60,433 nt of DNA from the NCBI GenBank assembly GCA_937889645.1, contig CALBZE010000001.1, forward strand, positions 1 to 60,433, written 5' to 3'. The position numbers were made by a program, and so were the translations under genes. Shown piece after piece: positions 52,814-60,433 of the stretch (positions are counted from its first letter, which is position 1; each line of letters starts with the position of its first letter). Source of the stretch: an uncultured bacterium (GTDB lineage: Bacteria; Gemmatimonadota; Gemmatimonadetes; Longimicrobiales; RSA9). The notes under the pieces were generated by a model. The model had not been told where the DNA came from. It worked only from the letters and a program-made list of their open reading frames with translations, and did not search any database.

Positions 52814-53772
52814 GCGGGCCGGTGCCCACGCTCAGACATCGGCTGGAATACCTGGCGTTCCGTGGCGCGGCGGGCGCGGCCCGGCTCCTGGGCGACGCCG
52901 CGTCCGAGCGCCTCCTCGGCGCCGTCGGCCGTCTCGCGTACCGCCCGTTCGGGATCCGGCGACGGCTCGTCGAAGACCACCTGCGCCTCGCGTTTCCCGA
53001 GCGGGACGAGGCGTGGGTGCGCAGGACGGCCGCCGCGGCGTACGCGCACCTCGGGCGCGAGGGCGCGGCGATGATCCGCCTGTCGTCGCTGAGCCGCGAG
53101 CACGTCGTCGCCCGCACGGAGGTCGAAGGGCTGGAGGAGTTCCGCGCCGCGCTGGCGTTGGGCCGCGGGCTCGTGCTCGTGACGGGGCACCTCGGGAACT
53201 GGGAGATCGGCGGCGCGGCGCTGGCCGCCCGCGGGATCCCGATCGACGGCGTGGCGCAGCGGCAGTCGAACCCGCTCTTCGACCGGGAGATCGTGGCCGC
53301 GCGCGAGCGGCTCGGGATGCGCATCATCGAGCGCGGCCGCGCGACGAAGGAAGGGCTGCGCTCGTTGCGGGCCGGTCGCGTCGTCGCCCTCGTGGCCGAT
53401 CAGGACGCGCGACGGGCGGGGGTTTTCGTCCCCTTCTTCGGACGGCTCGCCTCGACGCACCGGGGCCCGGCCGTGCTTGCGCTCCGCACCGGGGCTCCGC
53501 TTTTTTTGGGGACCGCGCTACGCACGCCCGCGGGCGGCTACCACGTCCGGCTGGACCCGGTCGAGGTCGAGCGCGACGGCGACGCCGAGGAGGTGACGTA
53601 CCGCCTGACCGCCGCGTACACGGCGCGTCTCGAGGCGGCGATCCGCGCGGCGCCGGAGCAGTATTTCTGGCATCATCGGCGGTGGAAGACGCGGCCGCAC
53701 GAGGAACCGCCGGACCGGGCATCCGGTATAACCGCGGGGCCCGGAGCGTCCGGCGGGCGGCCATGGGAATGA
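52810..53772 (+). CDS. LpxL/HtrB-type lipid A acyltransferase
   Basis: 320 residues of the late lipid A acyltransferase family. H127 in GHLGNWEIGG is the HxxxxE catalytic motif, and QDARRAGVFVPFFGR and PEQYFWHHRRWKTRP are further signatures. One weak membrane segment lies near the N-terminus. It should add a secondary acyl chain to lipid A or a similar glycolipid at the inner membrane, which ties this operon to LPS. It overlaps the preceding gene by ATGA; a nine-codon mini-ORF bridges to the next gene. Confidence 0.9.
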   Translation: MSGPVPTLRHRLEYLAFRGAAGAARLLGDAASERLLGAVGRLAYRPFGIRRRLVEDHLRLAFPERDEAWVRRTAAAAYAHLGREGAAMIRLSSLSREHVVARTEVEGLEEFRAALALGRGLVLVTGHLGNWEIGGAALAARGIPIDGVAQRQSNPLFDREIVAARERLGMRIIERGRATKEGLRSLRAGRVVALVADQDARRAGVFVPFFGRLASTHRGPAVLALRTGAPLFLGTALRTPAGGYHVRLDPVEVERDGDAEEVTYRLTAAYTARLEAAIRAAPEQYFWHHRRWKTRPHEEPPDRASGITAGPGASGGRPWE

Positions 53773-53794
53773 GATCGGAAAGGCCCGAGCGACC

Positions 53795-55399
53795 TTGATT
53801 TACATCTGCATTCCGACCCACGACGAGGAGCAGACGATCGGGGTGATGCTGTGGAAGATCCGCACGGTCATGGCGGACTTCCACCGCGACTATCAGATCC
53901 TCGTCGCCGACGATGCGTCCACGGACGCGACGCATGAGGTCCTGGAGCCGTACACGCGGATCCTGCCGCTCACCGTCTTTCGCAACCCGCAGCGGCGGGG
54001 GTACGCGGTCTCGCTCGAGATGCTGCTGCGCGAGGCGGTGCGCCGGTCGACGTACCCGAAGCGCGACGTCATCGTCACGCTCCAGGCCGACTTCACCGAC
54101 GAGCCGGCGGAGATCCCTTCGCTGGTGAAGCGGATCGAGGGCGGCGCGGACATTGTGACGAGCAACATGCGGCCGGGGCTGGACCGTGCGCCGCGCTCCG
54201 TACGTTGGACGTGGCGGCTGCTCGGGTTCCTGCTACGCCGCATGAAGTGGCCCGAAGGGGTGTCCGACCCGATCTCCGGGTTCCGGGCATACCGCGTGTT
54301 CACGGTCAAGAAGGCGCTCGAAACGCGGAGCGGCGCGCTGCTGGGCGGCTGGGAAGGGTGGGCGGCGAACGCGGCGCTGCTGCGCGCGGTAGTCCCGTTC
54401 GCGCGACGGGTCGAGGAGGCGCTGGTCACCGTGCGGTACGACCGCCGCACTCGTCCGACGCGGTTCCGGGCGCTCGATGCGAGCCGGGACGTGCTCCGGT
54501 TCGTGCGACGAGTCGGCAGGAACGGACAGGTGCCGGCCGGCGACACGGCAGCGGCGCCGATCGACGCGACGGCCGTCGAGGTTCGCGCCGCCGAGTCCGT
54601 CGTCGAACGCCCCGTAGGTCGGCGCGGCGCCGGGAGCCCGCGCGGCGCCGCGGGCCGCGACCGTCGCACGGGCGCCGCTTCGTCGGGGCGGGGCGAGCGC
54701 ACGGCCGCCGAGGGCGAGCGGAAGCGCAGCACGGGCCGGACGCGCGGCGGGCGCGGGCGCAAGCGTGAGCCGCGCGAGGTCGAAGCCGCGACGGGCGCCG
54801 CCGTCGACGTCGTCGGCGCGTCGGTCGAGACGCCGCCGGCGGCCGCGACGGAGCAGGCGGCGGCCAACACGCCGGCACCGGACGCCATCGCGGCCGAGAC
54901 GCCGGCGAGCGCGGCCGCCGGAGCCGAAACCGCGGACGGGGCCGAGAAGGCGGCCGGCGGAGACACGGGCGGCGGGTCGCAGGTACGAAGGTCGCGGGGT
55001 CGTCGCTCCGGCGGCGGGCGCTCGCGCCGGGGCGGGGGCGCGTCCCCAGCCGCGCCCGATGACGGCGAAGCGTCGCCGGGGGCGGAATCGGTGGAATCCG
55101 GAGACGTCGAGGCCGGACGTGCCGAAGCCGCGGGTGCGGTAGCCACGGGCGACGGGGGTGCCGGTGGCGACGTCGTCGGCGGGGATACGGTCGGCGCCGG
55201 AACTGGTGGCGCCGAGATCAACGGCGCCGAAACCGGTAGCGCGGCACGGGCCGGCTCGCGCGCGGGCGGGTCGCGTCGCCGTGGGCGCCGGGGTGGGCGG
55301 CGCGGTGGGTCGGGCCGGAGCGCGTCCGCCCGGAAGGCCGACCCCGACGCGGCTGCCGCGCCGGACGTCGCGGCCGAATCAGAGCAGTCCTTGGAGTAG
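53795..55399 (+). CDS. Glycosyltransferase family 2 with long disordered Arg/Gly-rich tail
   Basis: 534 residues. Residues 1-230 are a GT2 domain (IYICIPTHDEEQTI, VADDASTDATHEVL, LQADFTDEP as the metal-site DxD relative, and DPISGFRAYRVF) similar to dolichol-phosphate-sugar synthases, lacking the membrane segments of many relatives. Residues about 235-534 are low complexity: basic blocks (RRGRRGGRRGG, RSRGRRSGGGRSRRGGG) alternate with acidic Ala/Glu/Gly/Asp stretches. That tail is like the disordered ends of RNA-binding proteins. The start is TTG, overlapping the stop of a nine-codon mini-ORF. Confidence 0.85.
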   Translation: MIYICIPTHDEEQTIGVMLWKIRTVMADFHRDYQILVADDASTDATHEVLEPYTRILPLTVFRNPQRRGYAVSLEMLLREAVRRSTYPKRDVIVTLQADFTDEPAEIPSLVKRIEGGADIVTSNMRPGLDRAPRSVRWTWRLLGFLLRRMKWPEGVSDPISGFRAYRVFTVKKALETRSGALLGGWEGWAANAALLRAVVPFARRVEEALVTVRYDRRTRPTRFRALDASRDVLRFVRRVGRNGQVPAGDTAAAPIDATAVEVRAAESVVERPVGRRGAGSPRGAAGRDRRTGAASSGRGERTAAEGERKRSTGRTRGGRGRKREPREVEAATGAAVDVVGASVETPPAAATEQAAANTPAPDAIAAETPASAAAGAETADGAEKAAGGDTGGGSQVRRSRGRRSGGGRSRRGGGASPAAPDDGEASPGAESVESGDVEAGRAEAAGAVATGDGGAGGDVVGGDTVGAGTGGAEINGAETGSAARAGSRAGGSRRRGRRGGRRGGSGRSASARKADPDAAAAPDVAAESEQSLE

Positions 55400-55408
55400 A
55401 GCAGTACG

Positions 55409-56239
55409 TTGAATTTCTTCGTCAGAACCGCCGGGATCGCGTTCGCGATCCATCTCTTGGCGACGACGCCTTCCGCGGCCCAGTCGGTGGCCGGTGTCCC
55501 GGTCGCGGCCGAATCTCCCGATCCGCCCATCGCGGCCGTGCCGTTCGGACCGGGCGAGCGCCTCGGGTACAAGGTCAAGCTCGGGGTGTTCGGCACCGTG
55601 GGCGAGGGCTCGATGGAGGTCGTCGGCGTGGACACGATCCACGGTTACCCGACGTATCACCTTCGCTTCGACCTGGAGGGGAAGGTCCTCTTCGCCGAAG
55701 TCGACGACCGGCTCGAATCCTGGCTCGATGTCTCGCGCCTCGTCGCGCGGCGCTTCGAGCAGGACCAGAAGGAGGTCAGATTCAAGCGGCACCGGATCTT
55801 CGACTTCTTCCCCGAGGAACGGCGCTACGTCCGGCTCGACCGCGAGGACGAAGGCGAGCTGGCGACCGACGAGCCGCTCGACGACGTCTCGTTCCTCTAC
55901 TTCGTGCGCACGCTGCCGCTCGAGGTCGGCAAGACGTACACTTTCGAGCGGTACTACAAGGCTGACGGCAACCCCGTCACGCTGCAGGTGCTGCGCAAGG
56001 AGAGGGTCACGGTCCCGGCGGGCACCTTCCAGACGATCGTCGTACGGCCGATCATCAAGACGGACGGGCTCTTCGGCGAGGGGGGCGAGGCGGAGGTGTA
56101 CTTCACCGACGACGACCAGCGGCTCCTCGTCATGATGAAGTCGAAGGTTCCGGTGATCGGGAACCTGAGCCTGCACCTGTCTTCGTACACGCCGGGCGAG
56201 CCTCTGCAGGGGGCGACGGCGAGGAAATCCGGTTCGTGA
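55409..56239 (+). CDS. DUF3108-type exported protein
   Basis: 276 residues. A signal peptide (MNFFVRTAGIAFAIHLL, cleavage after SAAQ) precedes a beta-rich DUF3108 domain (GERLGYKVKLGVFGTVGEGSMEV, FLYFVRTLPLEVG, VPAGTFQTIVVRPI). Relatives are periplasmic proteins of unclear function. The start is TTG, chosen because the signal peptide begins there. The stop overlaps the next gene's GTG. Confidence 0.82.
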   Translation: MNFFVRTAGIAFAIHLLATTPSAAQSVAGVPVAAESPDPPIAAVPFGPGERLGYKVKLGVFGTVGEGSMEVVGVDTIHGYPTYHLRFDLEGKVLFAEVDDRLESWLDVSRLVARRFEQDQKEVRFKRHRIFDFFPEERRYVRLDREDEGELATDEPLDDVSFLYFVRTLPLEVGKTYTFERYYKADGNPVTLQVLRKERVTVPAGTFQTIVVRPIIKTDGLFGEGGEAEVYFTDDDQRLLVMMKSKVPVIGNLSLHLSSYTPGEPLQGATARKSGS

Positions 56240-57384
56240 GCGCATCCGACGGCGGGATCGACATCACGCGCGTCCGCACCGTCCCGGTGACGGAGCGGCC
56301 GAACAAAGTCCGGGCGGAGGAATTCGCGCGGCCGCCCGGCGCCGACCGCAGCTTTGCGGCGTTCCTGGACTCGCTACCCGACATTTTGCAGGCCCGGAGC
56401 TTCCGCGCCGTCGTGGACGCGATGGTCGACGCCGCGCGCGCCGGGAACGCGGTCGTGTGCATGCTGGGCGGGCACGTCGTCAAGACGGGGCTCGGCCCGG
56501 TCCTGATCGACCTCGTCGAGCGCGGCGTGATCACGCACCTCGCCTCGAACGGCTCGGCGGTCATCCACGACTACGAGATGGCGCGCTGGGGTGGGACGAG
56601 CGAGGATGTCGAGGCGGGGCTTGCCGACGGCAGCTTCGGCATGGCCGAGGAGACCGGCCGCGAGATGAACGAGGCGATTCGCGCAGGCGCCCGCCACGGC
56701 TGGGGCCTCGGCGAATCCCTCGCCCGCGCGCTCGAGGCGCGGACCGACCTGAGGCACCCCGAGCTGTCGCTCCTCCTGGCCGCGCGCCGCGCCGGGATCC
56801 ACTTCACCGTCCACGCCGCGATCGGCGCCGAGATCATCCATCAGCACCCGGCGGCGGACGGCGCCGCGATCGGCCAGACGAGCTACACCGATTTCCGGCG
56901 CCTGTCCGCGCACCTCGCGCGGCTGGAGGGCGGCGTCGTGCTCAACATCGGTTCCGCCGTCGTCATGCCCGAGGTCTTTCTCAAGGCGCTGACGATCTGT
57001 CGCAACGTAAACGACGGCGCCCCTCGCGGCTTCACCGCCGTCGACTTCGACATGCTGCGCCACTACCGTCCGCGCGTGAACGTGGTCGAGCGGCCGACAC
57101 GCACCGGCGGCGGCGTCGGCTACCAGATCACCGGGCACCACGAGATCATGATCCCGCTCCTCGCGTGGGCGGTGGTGGAGAGGTTGGAGGCGGGCGCGGG
57201 CGGGCTCGACGCCGCGACCGCGCGTGGGGAGGCGGCCGCGGGCGAACGCGAGGGCGTGGGCGCGGGCACGAATGCGGGCGGGGCCGTCAGGGCAGCGGGG
57301 GCGGCTCCGACGGCGGAGGCGGCTCGGTCGGCGGCGGTTCGATCGGAGGCGCTCCGATCGGAGGCGGAGGCGGCGGAGGCGTAG
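56236..57384 (+). CDS. Deoxyhypusine-synthase-like protein
   Basis: 382 residues of the DHS-fold family found in bacteria that lack eIF5A. Signatures are MLGGHVVKTGLGPVLIDLVE, SNGSAVIHDYEMA, GLGESLARALEA and NIGSAVVMPEVFLKALT. In eukaryotic DHS a lysine in the C-terminal WGKIR motif forms the covalent intermediate; no equivalent lysine is visible in the RPTRTGGGVGYQ stretch here, so true deoxyhypusine synthesis is unlikely. The last 65 residues are Ala/Gly/Glu-rich and overlap, antisense, the end of the M6 peptidase gene. Its GTG overlaps the preceding stop. Function unknown. Confidence 0.82.
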   Translation: MSASDGGIDITRVRTVPVTERPNKVRAEEFARPPGADRSFAAFLDSLPDILQARSFRAVVDAMVDAARAGNAVVCMLGGHVVKTGLGPVLIDLVERGVITHLASNGSAVIHDYEMARWGGTSEDVEAGLADGSFGMAEETGREMNEAIRAGARHGWGLGESLARALEARTDLRHPELSLLLAARRAGIHFTVHAAIGAEIIHQHPAADGAAIGQTSYTDFRRLSAHLARLEGGVVLNIGSAVVMPEVFLKALTICRNVNDGAPRGFTAVDFDMLRHYRPRVNVVERPTRTGGGVGYQITGHHEIMIPLLAWAVVERLEAGAGGLDAATARGEAAAGEREGVGAGTNAGGAVRAAGAAPTAEAARSAAVRSEALRSEAEAAEA

Positions 57385-59914
57385 CGCCGTCGGGCGACGA
57401 GTCGCCTGCCGCCACGTCCGCCGCGGGCGCGCCCGTGGTCAGCGGGAAGCGCAGGAGTCGGCGCCCTCGCAGATCGAGCGCGTAGAGGAACGAGCCGTCG
57501 ACGGTGAGGCCGTAGAACTCGGCGCCGTCGATATGCGCGATCACCTCGGGCGGTCGACCCGGCTCGATCTGCAGCACGCGCCCCGCGCCGCCCCGCTCGG
57601 CGGCGTAGACAGTGCCGGACGGCGCCGCGGCGACCGCGACGAGCCGGCCCCTGCCGAAGCCGGTCTCGATCACGTCCACGGAGCCATCCCCGTTGATCCG
57701 CAGCACATCGCCGGAATACGCCGCGGCGTAGACCGTGGCCGCGCTGTCGACGGCGATCTGGTAGATTCCCGCATTCACCGCCGTCCAGGGCAGCACCTCG
57801 CCGTCCGGCGTTACACGCTGGATCCTGCCGCTCCAGTCGGCGACGAGGACGCTCCCGTCGCGGAGCGCCGCCGCGCCGTAGACCGGCGCCTGGCCCGGCA
57901 CGGACGCGACGACCTCCGCCCGGCCATCCGGCCGCACGACGTACAGGTAGTTGCGCCCCAGCGCCCGCGCGACGACGTATACGCCGCCGCCGGGCGCCGG
58001 CGTCGGAGCGTAGAGCGCCTCGGCGGGGATCCGCGCCAGCGTCTCGAGGTGGCGGTCGTCGTCCGGCAGGTGCAGGATACGCGGCCGGGGACGCAGCGTG
58101 AGCGGGTCCCAGCCGTAGCTCGCCTGGAAGATCCGCCCCGACCTCACGGCGACGCCCCACCCCCACGGCAGCCCTGCCGCGACCACATCCGGCGTCCCCG
58201 GCGTCGCGACCTGGAACTCGACGACGACGCGCCCGGCCGGCGCGTCCGCCACGCGGTCGAGGACGAGCGTGACCGTGTCCGCGTGGACGCCCGGCGCGAG
58301 TCCGGTCGGGTCGGCGGTCAGTGCCAGCATGTCGCCCACAGAACGGGCCTCGAGCCACGGCGCCGTCGCATTGGCGCTCCAGCGGCCAATCCCGCCGCCG
58401 ACGCGCCGCACCGACACCAGAGCCGAGGTGCGGCCGTCTCCCGGCGCCGCGGCGAGGCGCACCTCGCCCGGCGTGGCGACGAGCGCCGGGCCCGTGAAGC
58501 CGAGCTCGAGGCGGGCGGTGATCACGCCGTCCTGTTCACGGATCTCCGACAGCCGCAACGGGTGGTCGCCGGCGAGTTCGAAGAGGTCCGTGCGCGTGAA
58601 GCCGGGGAAGGGGTCGCCGGGACCCGCGGGACGCCCGCGTCGCAGGTCGCGGCGGCCGTCCGCCTCCACGAGGCCGACTGCAGGATGGTCTTCGTCGCTG
58701 TTCCACGCGCCCATCTCGCCCCGGTCCTCGTCGACCTCCCAGACCAGCAGCCCGGACCCGGGAAGGCCGCGGTCCGAGCCCTGTTGCTGGCGATTCTCGA
58801 AGAGGAGGTAGCGGTTCGACGCGCCCGGAATGTCGTAGCGGTAGACCGTGCGGCTCTCCTGGACCGGCCGGATCTCGAGCGAGTCGCTCGGCTCCTTCAG
58901 CCACTGCACGCGCACCCACCCAAGCTGCTCCTTCGACCACGCGCTCAGGTGCGCGGGCGAGTGGCGCTCGTTGTGGCTCCCCGTGCCCATGAGGCCCCAC
59001 GCGCCGATCCCCTGTGAGCTGCCGTCGTAGTCGTAGAGGTCCGGCAGCCCCAGCGCGTGCCCCGTCTCGTGCGCGAGCACACCGATGTGCAGCGGGTCGC
59101 ACGTCCCGGTCTCCGTGGCCGGCAGGATCACGTAATCGGCGACCTTGATCCGCCCGCCGCCCGCCGCGGGGTCGTTCGTCTCGATCGGCTCCATCGCGCC
59201 GCGGTGCGGCCAGATCGCGCCGTTCCGCCAATCGCCGCGGCAATCCGTCGCGTAGACCAGTGCGACGAAGTCGACGAAGCCGTCGTCGTCCCCCGAGTTC
59301 GGGATCCCGTCCGGTCCGTCGTTGTCGAAACGGCCGAAGTCGATCCACTCGTCCGCCGCTCGGATCGCTTCGACCCGGAAATCGACCACCCGCCCGAAAC
59401 TCGCCCAAGAGTAGCGCTCCGCGGGCAGGTAGTGTCGCGCCGGGCGCTTCAGCTTCACCCACGGCGCGACCTCCCCCTCCACTGCGAGCAGCCCGCCCGA
59501 AACCTCCCGCCAGTAGTCAGCGAAGCTGACCGTATCGCCCCGCGACGGGCCGAACAGTCGCTCGGCGAGCACCTCGACCCCGTACGGCGGCGAGACGTCC
59601 GCGTAGCGCACCGGGATCACGGGCACGCGGAGCGTCCCGGACAGCGCGGCGCCCTGGACCGCCAGTTCCGTAGGATCCACGCCGTCCAACTTCCCCTGCG
59701 CCCGCAGCTCCGCGCGGATCCGACGCACCCGCTCCGCCTTCGACAGCCACGCTCGGCTGAACTCCAGCGGCACCATCGGCCGCGCGTCCAGCCCCTCGAT
59801 CGCCACCGGCGGCGTCACCCGCGCCTCGACCCCGTGCGACGACACCGCGTACCCCGATGTTTGCGCCTGCGCCGAATGCGAGAACGGAAGCAGCGCGCCG
59901 ACCGCCGCGGCCAA
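57287..59914 (-). CDS. M6-family metalloprotease with C-terminal beta-propeller-like region
   Basis: At least 875 residues, secreted (signal region ends SAQAQ). An immune-inhibitor-A/M6 catalytic domain (about 90-420) has the zinc site HETGHALGLPDLYD and a downstream GLMGTGSH Met turn. Residues about 600-840 are repeated short beta motifs (YVVARALGRNYLYVV, IYQIAVDSAATVYAAAY, RLVAVAAAPSGTVYAAE), probably a propeller. A Pro-rich tail ends the protein. The coordinates use TTG at 59914, which gives a weak signal peptide. A CTG at 59980 with AAGGAG nine bases upstream would add a positively charged signal n-region and may be the real start. Confidence 0.88.
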   Translation of the reverse strand: MAAAVGALLPFSHSAQAQTSGYAVSSHGVEARVTPPVAIEGLDARPMVPLEFSRAWLSKAERVRRIRAELRAQGKLDGVDPTELAVQGAALSGTLRVPVIPVRYADVSPPYGVEVLAERLFGPSRGDTVSFADYWREVSGGLLAVEGEVAPWVKLKRPARHYLPAERYSWASFGRVVDFRVEAIRAADEWIDFGRFDNDGPDGIPNSGDDDGFVDFVALVYATDCRGDWRNGAIWPHRGAMEPIETNDPAAGGGRIKVADYVILPATETGTCDPLHIGVLAHETGHALGLPDLYDYDGSSQGIGAWGLMGTGSHNERHSPAHLSAWSKEQLGWVRVQWLKEPSDSLEIRPVQESRTVYRYDIPGASNRYLLFENRQQQGSDRGLPGSGLLVWEVDEDRGEMGAWNSDEDHPAVGLVEADGRRDLRRGRPAGPGDPFPGFTRTDLFELAGDHPLRLSEIREQDGVITARLELGFTGPALVATPGEVRLAAAPGDGRTSALVSVRRVGGGIGRWSANATAPWLEARSVGDMLALTADPTGLAPGVHADTVTLVLDRVADAPAGRVVVEFQVATPGTPDVVAAGLPWGWGVAVRSGRIFQASYGWDPLTLRPRPRILHLPDDDRHLETLARIPAEALYAPTPAPGGGVYVVARALGRNYLYVVRPDGRAEVVASVPGQAPVYGAAALRDGSVLVADWSGRIQRVTPDGEVLPWTAVNAGIYQIAVDSAATVYAAAYSGDVLRINGDGSVDVIETGFGRGRLVAVAAAPSGTVYAAERGGAGRVLQIEPGRPPEVIAHIDGAEFYGLTVDGSFLYALDLRGRRLLRFPLTTGAPAADVAAGDSSPDGATPPPPPPPIGAPPIEPPPTEPPPPSEPPPLP

Positions 59915-60113
59915 CGCAACGAACGCCGGAGGCCGCCTCGGGCGCCGCCCCGATCCGACGAACGCGGTAACGTGCTCCAGCGGACTTCGCTCCTTCGCGA
60001 GCCCGGCCGCGCCCCATCACGCGAGCCGGGCGTCGAACCTTTTCGATGGGATCCGTGAATCGGAATGGGGAGGATGCCCGGAAATAGGGCTGAAACCCCA
60101 ATCTGACAACGTG

Positions 60114-60433
60114 TTACGATGGGGTCGAGGCGGTTGTTCCGCGTTGGGCCGGGTCGGACAATTGGAGGAAGGCCCGGGTTCGCTCCCGGAAATCTTCGGT
60201 CGCGGCGACCTGGCCGAACAGGTCGGCACCCAGGAGGGCGGACTCCTCCAGCGACATGCTCAGCCCCCGGTGCATCGCCTCCCAGGTGAGCCGCACCGCG
60301 GCCGGGGAGTTGGCAAGGATCGAGCGGGCGAGGCGCTCCGCTTCGTCGCGCAACATTTCCCGATCCACGACCCGGTTCACCAGCCCGATTCGATACGCCT
60401 CGTCCGCGTCGATCATCGCTCCGGTGAGCAGCA
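60114..60433 (-). CDS. Enoyl-CoA hydratase/isomerase family protein, C-terminal part
   Basis: The last 105 or so residues of a crotonase-family protein whose 5' end lies beyond the window. LLTGAMIDADEAYRIGLVNR and the following VVDREMLRDEAERLARSI helix are typical of the family, just after the catalytic half. The gene ends in TAA before the 130-bp gap to the M6 peptidase gene. It probably acts in fatty-acid or related acyl-CoA metabolism. Confidence 0.85.
   Translation of the reverse strand, partial: LLTGAMIDADEAYRIGLVNRVVDREMLRDEAERLARSILANSPAAVRLTWEAMHRGLSMSLEESALLGADLFGQVAATEDFRERTRAFLQLSDPAQRGTTASTPS

Noticed and set aside
53511..53517. T7 run as a terminator
   Set aside because: It lies inside the LpxL-type gene and no stable hairpin precedes it.
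56236..57384. True deoxyhypusine synthase
   Set aside because: Bacterial context without eIF5A and no visible catalytic lysine; kept only as DHS-like.

Overview
The window is about 60 kb of very GC-rich bacterial DNA with densely packed genes. The host has an outer membrane: there is a TonB-like protein, an LpxL-type acyltransferase, three heptosyltransferase-like GT9 proteins, an MsbA-like exporter and many lipoproteins. It respires oxygen through a caa3-type oxidase. GTG and TTG starts are common. Gene content (PorX-like PglZ response regulator, M1 and M6 peptidases, class-V aminotransferase next to serA) suggests Gemmatimonadota or a related phylum. That placement is inference; there is no rRNA or other marker here.

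Layout. 1-190: poly-G end and a 14-bp tandem repeat. 191-5102: YceI protein, a sigma54 response regulator/sensor kinase/lipoprotein triad resembling GlrR-GlrK-QseG, and a small secreted protein. 5470-8165: serine biosynthesis pair. 8242-14716: UPF0316 protein, nucleotide pyrophosphatase/phosphodiesterase, patatin, MscS channel, P1 peptidase, unknown lipoprotein. 14760-16399: GlpB and a minimal GlpC-like ferredoxin. 16535-23815: heme A synthase and caa3 oxidase genes closed by two tandem terminators, an internally duplicated membrane protein, and heme O synthase. 24006-28615: two-gene NAD-linked formate dehydrogenase. 28729-31160: FolE, a cupredoxin and a DUF4142 protein, divergent from a SufR-like regulator across an AT-rich palindromic control region. 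31286-38024: M1 and M23 peptidases, a PHP-type phosphatase, a 44-codon ORF, GlpA, a TonB-like protein and an unknown protein. 38128-40617: a PAS/GAF sensor kinase.

40660-57384 is the most system-like region. A GT9 gene diverges from a PorX-like response regulator/PglZ protein, which heads a run of about a dozen same-strand genes: four GT4 enzymes, an MsbA-like ABC exporter, two more GT9 enzymes, an isoprenylcysteine-methyltransferase-like membrane protein, an LpxL-type acyltransferase, a GT2 enzyme with a long disordered tail, a DUF3108 protein and a deoxyhypusine-synthase-like protein. Four-base stop/start overlaps link many of them. It probably builds and exports a lipid-anchored glycan, perhaps the LPS core. 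The window ends with a convergent M6 peptidase and the 3' part of an enoyl-CoA hydratase gene.

Most unusual points: a PorX homologue heading a glycan operon; GlpABC split over two loci with a stripped-down GlpC and a Cys-to-Ser change in GlpA; several intercistronic gaps filled exactly by mini-ORFs overlapping both neighbours; and an RGG-like tail on a glycosyltransferase. No tRNA, rRNA, CRISPR array, transposase or prophage was seen.
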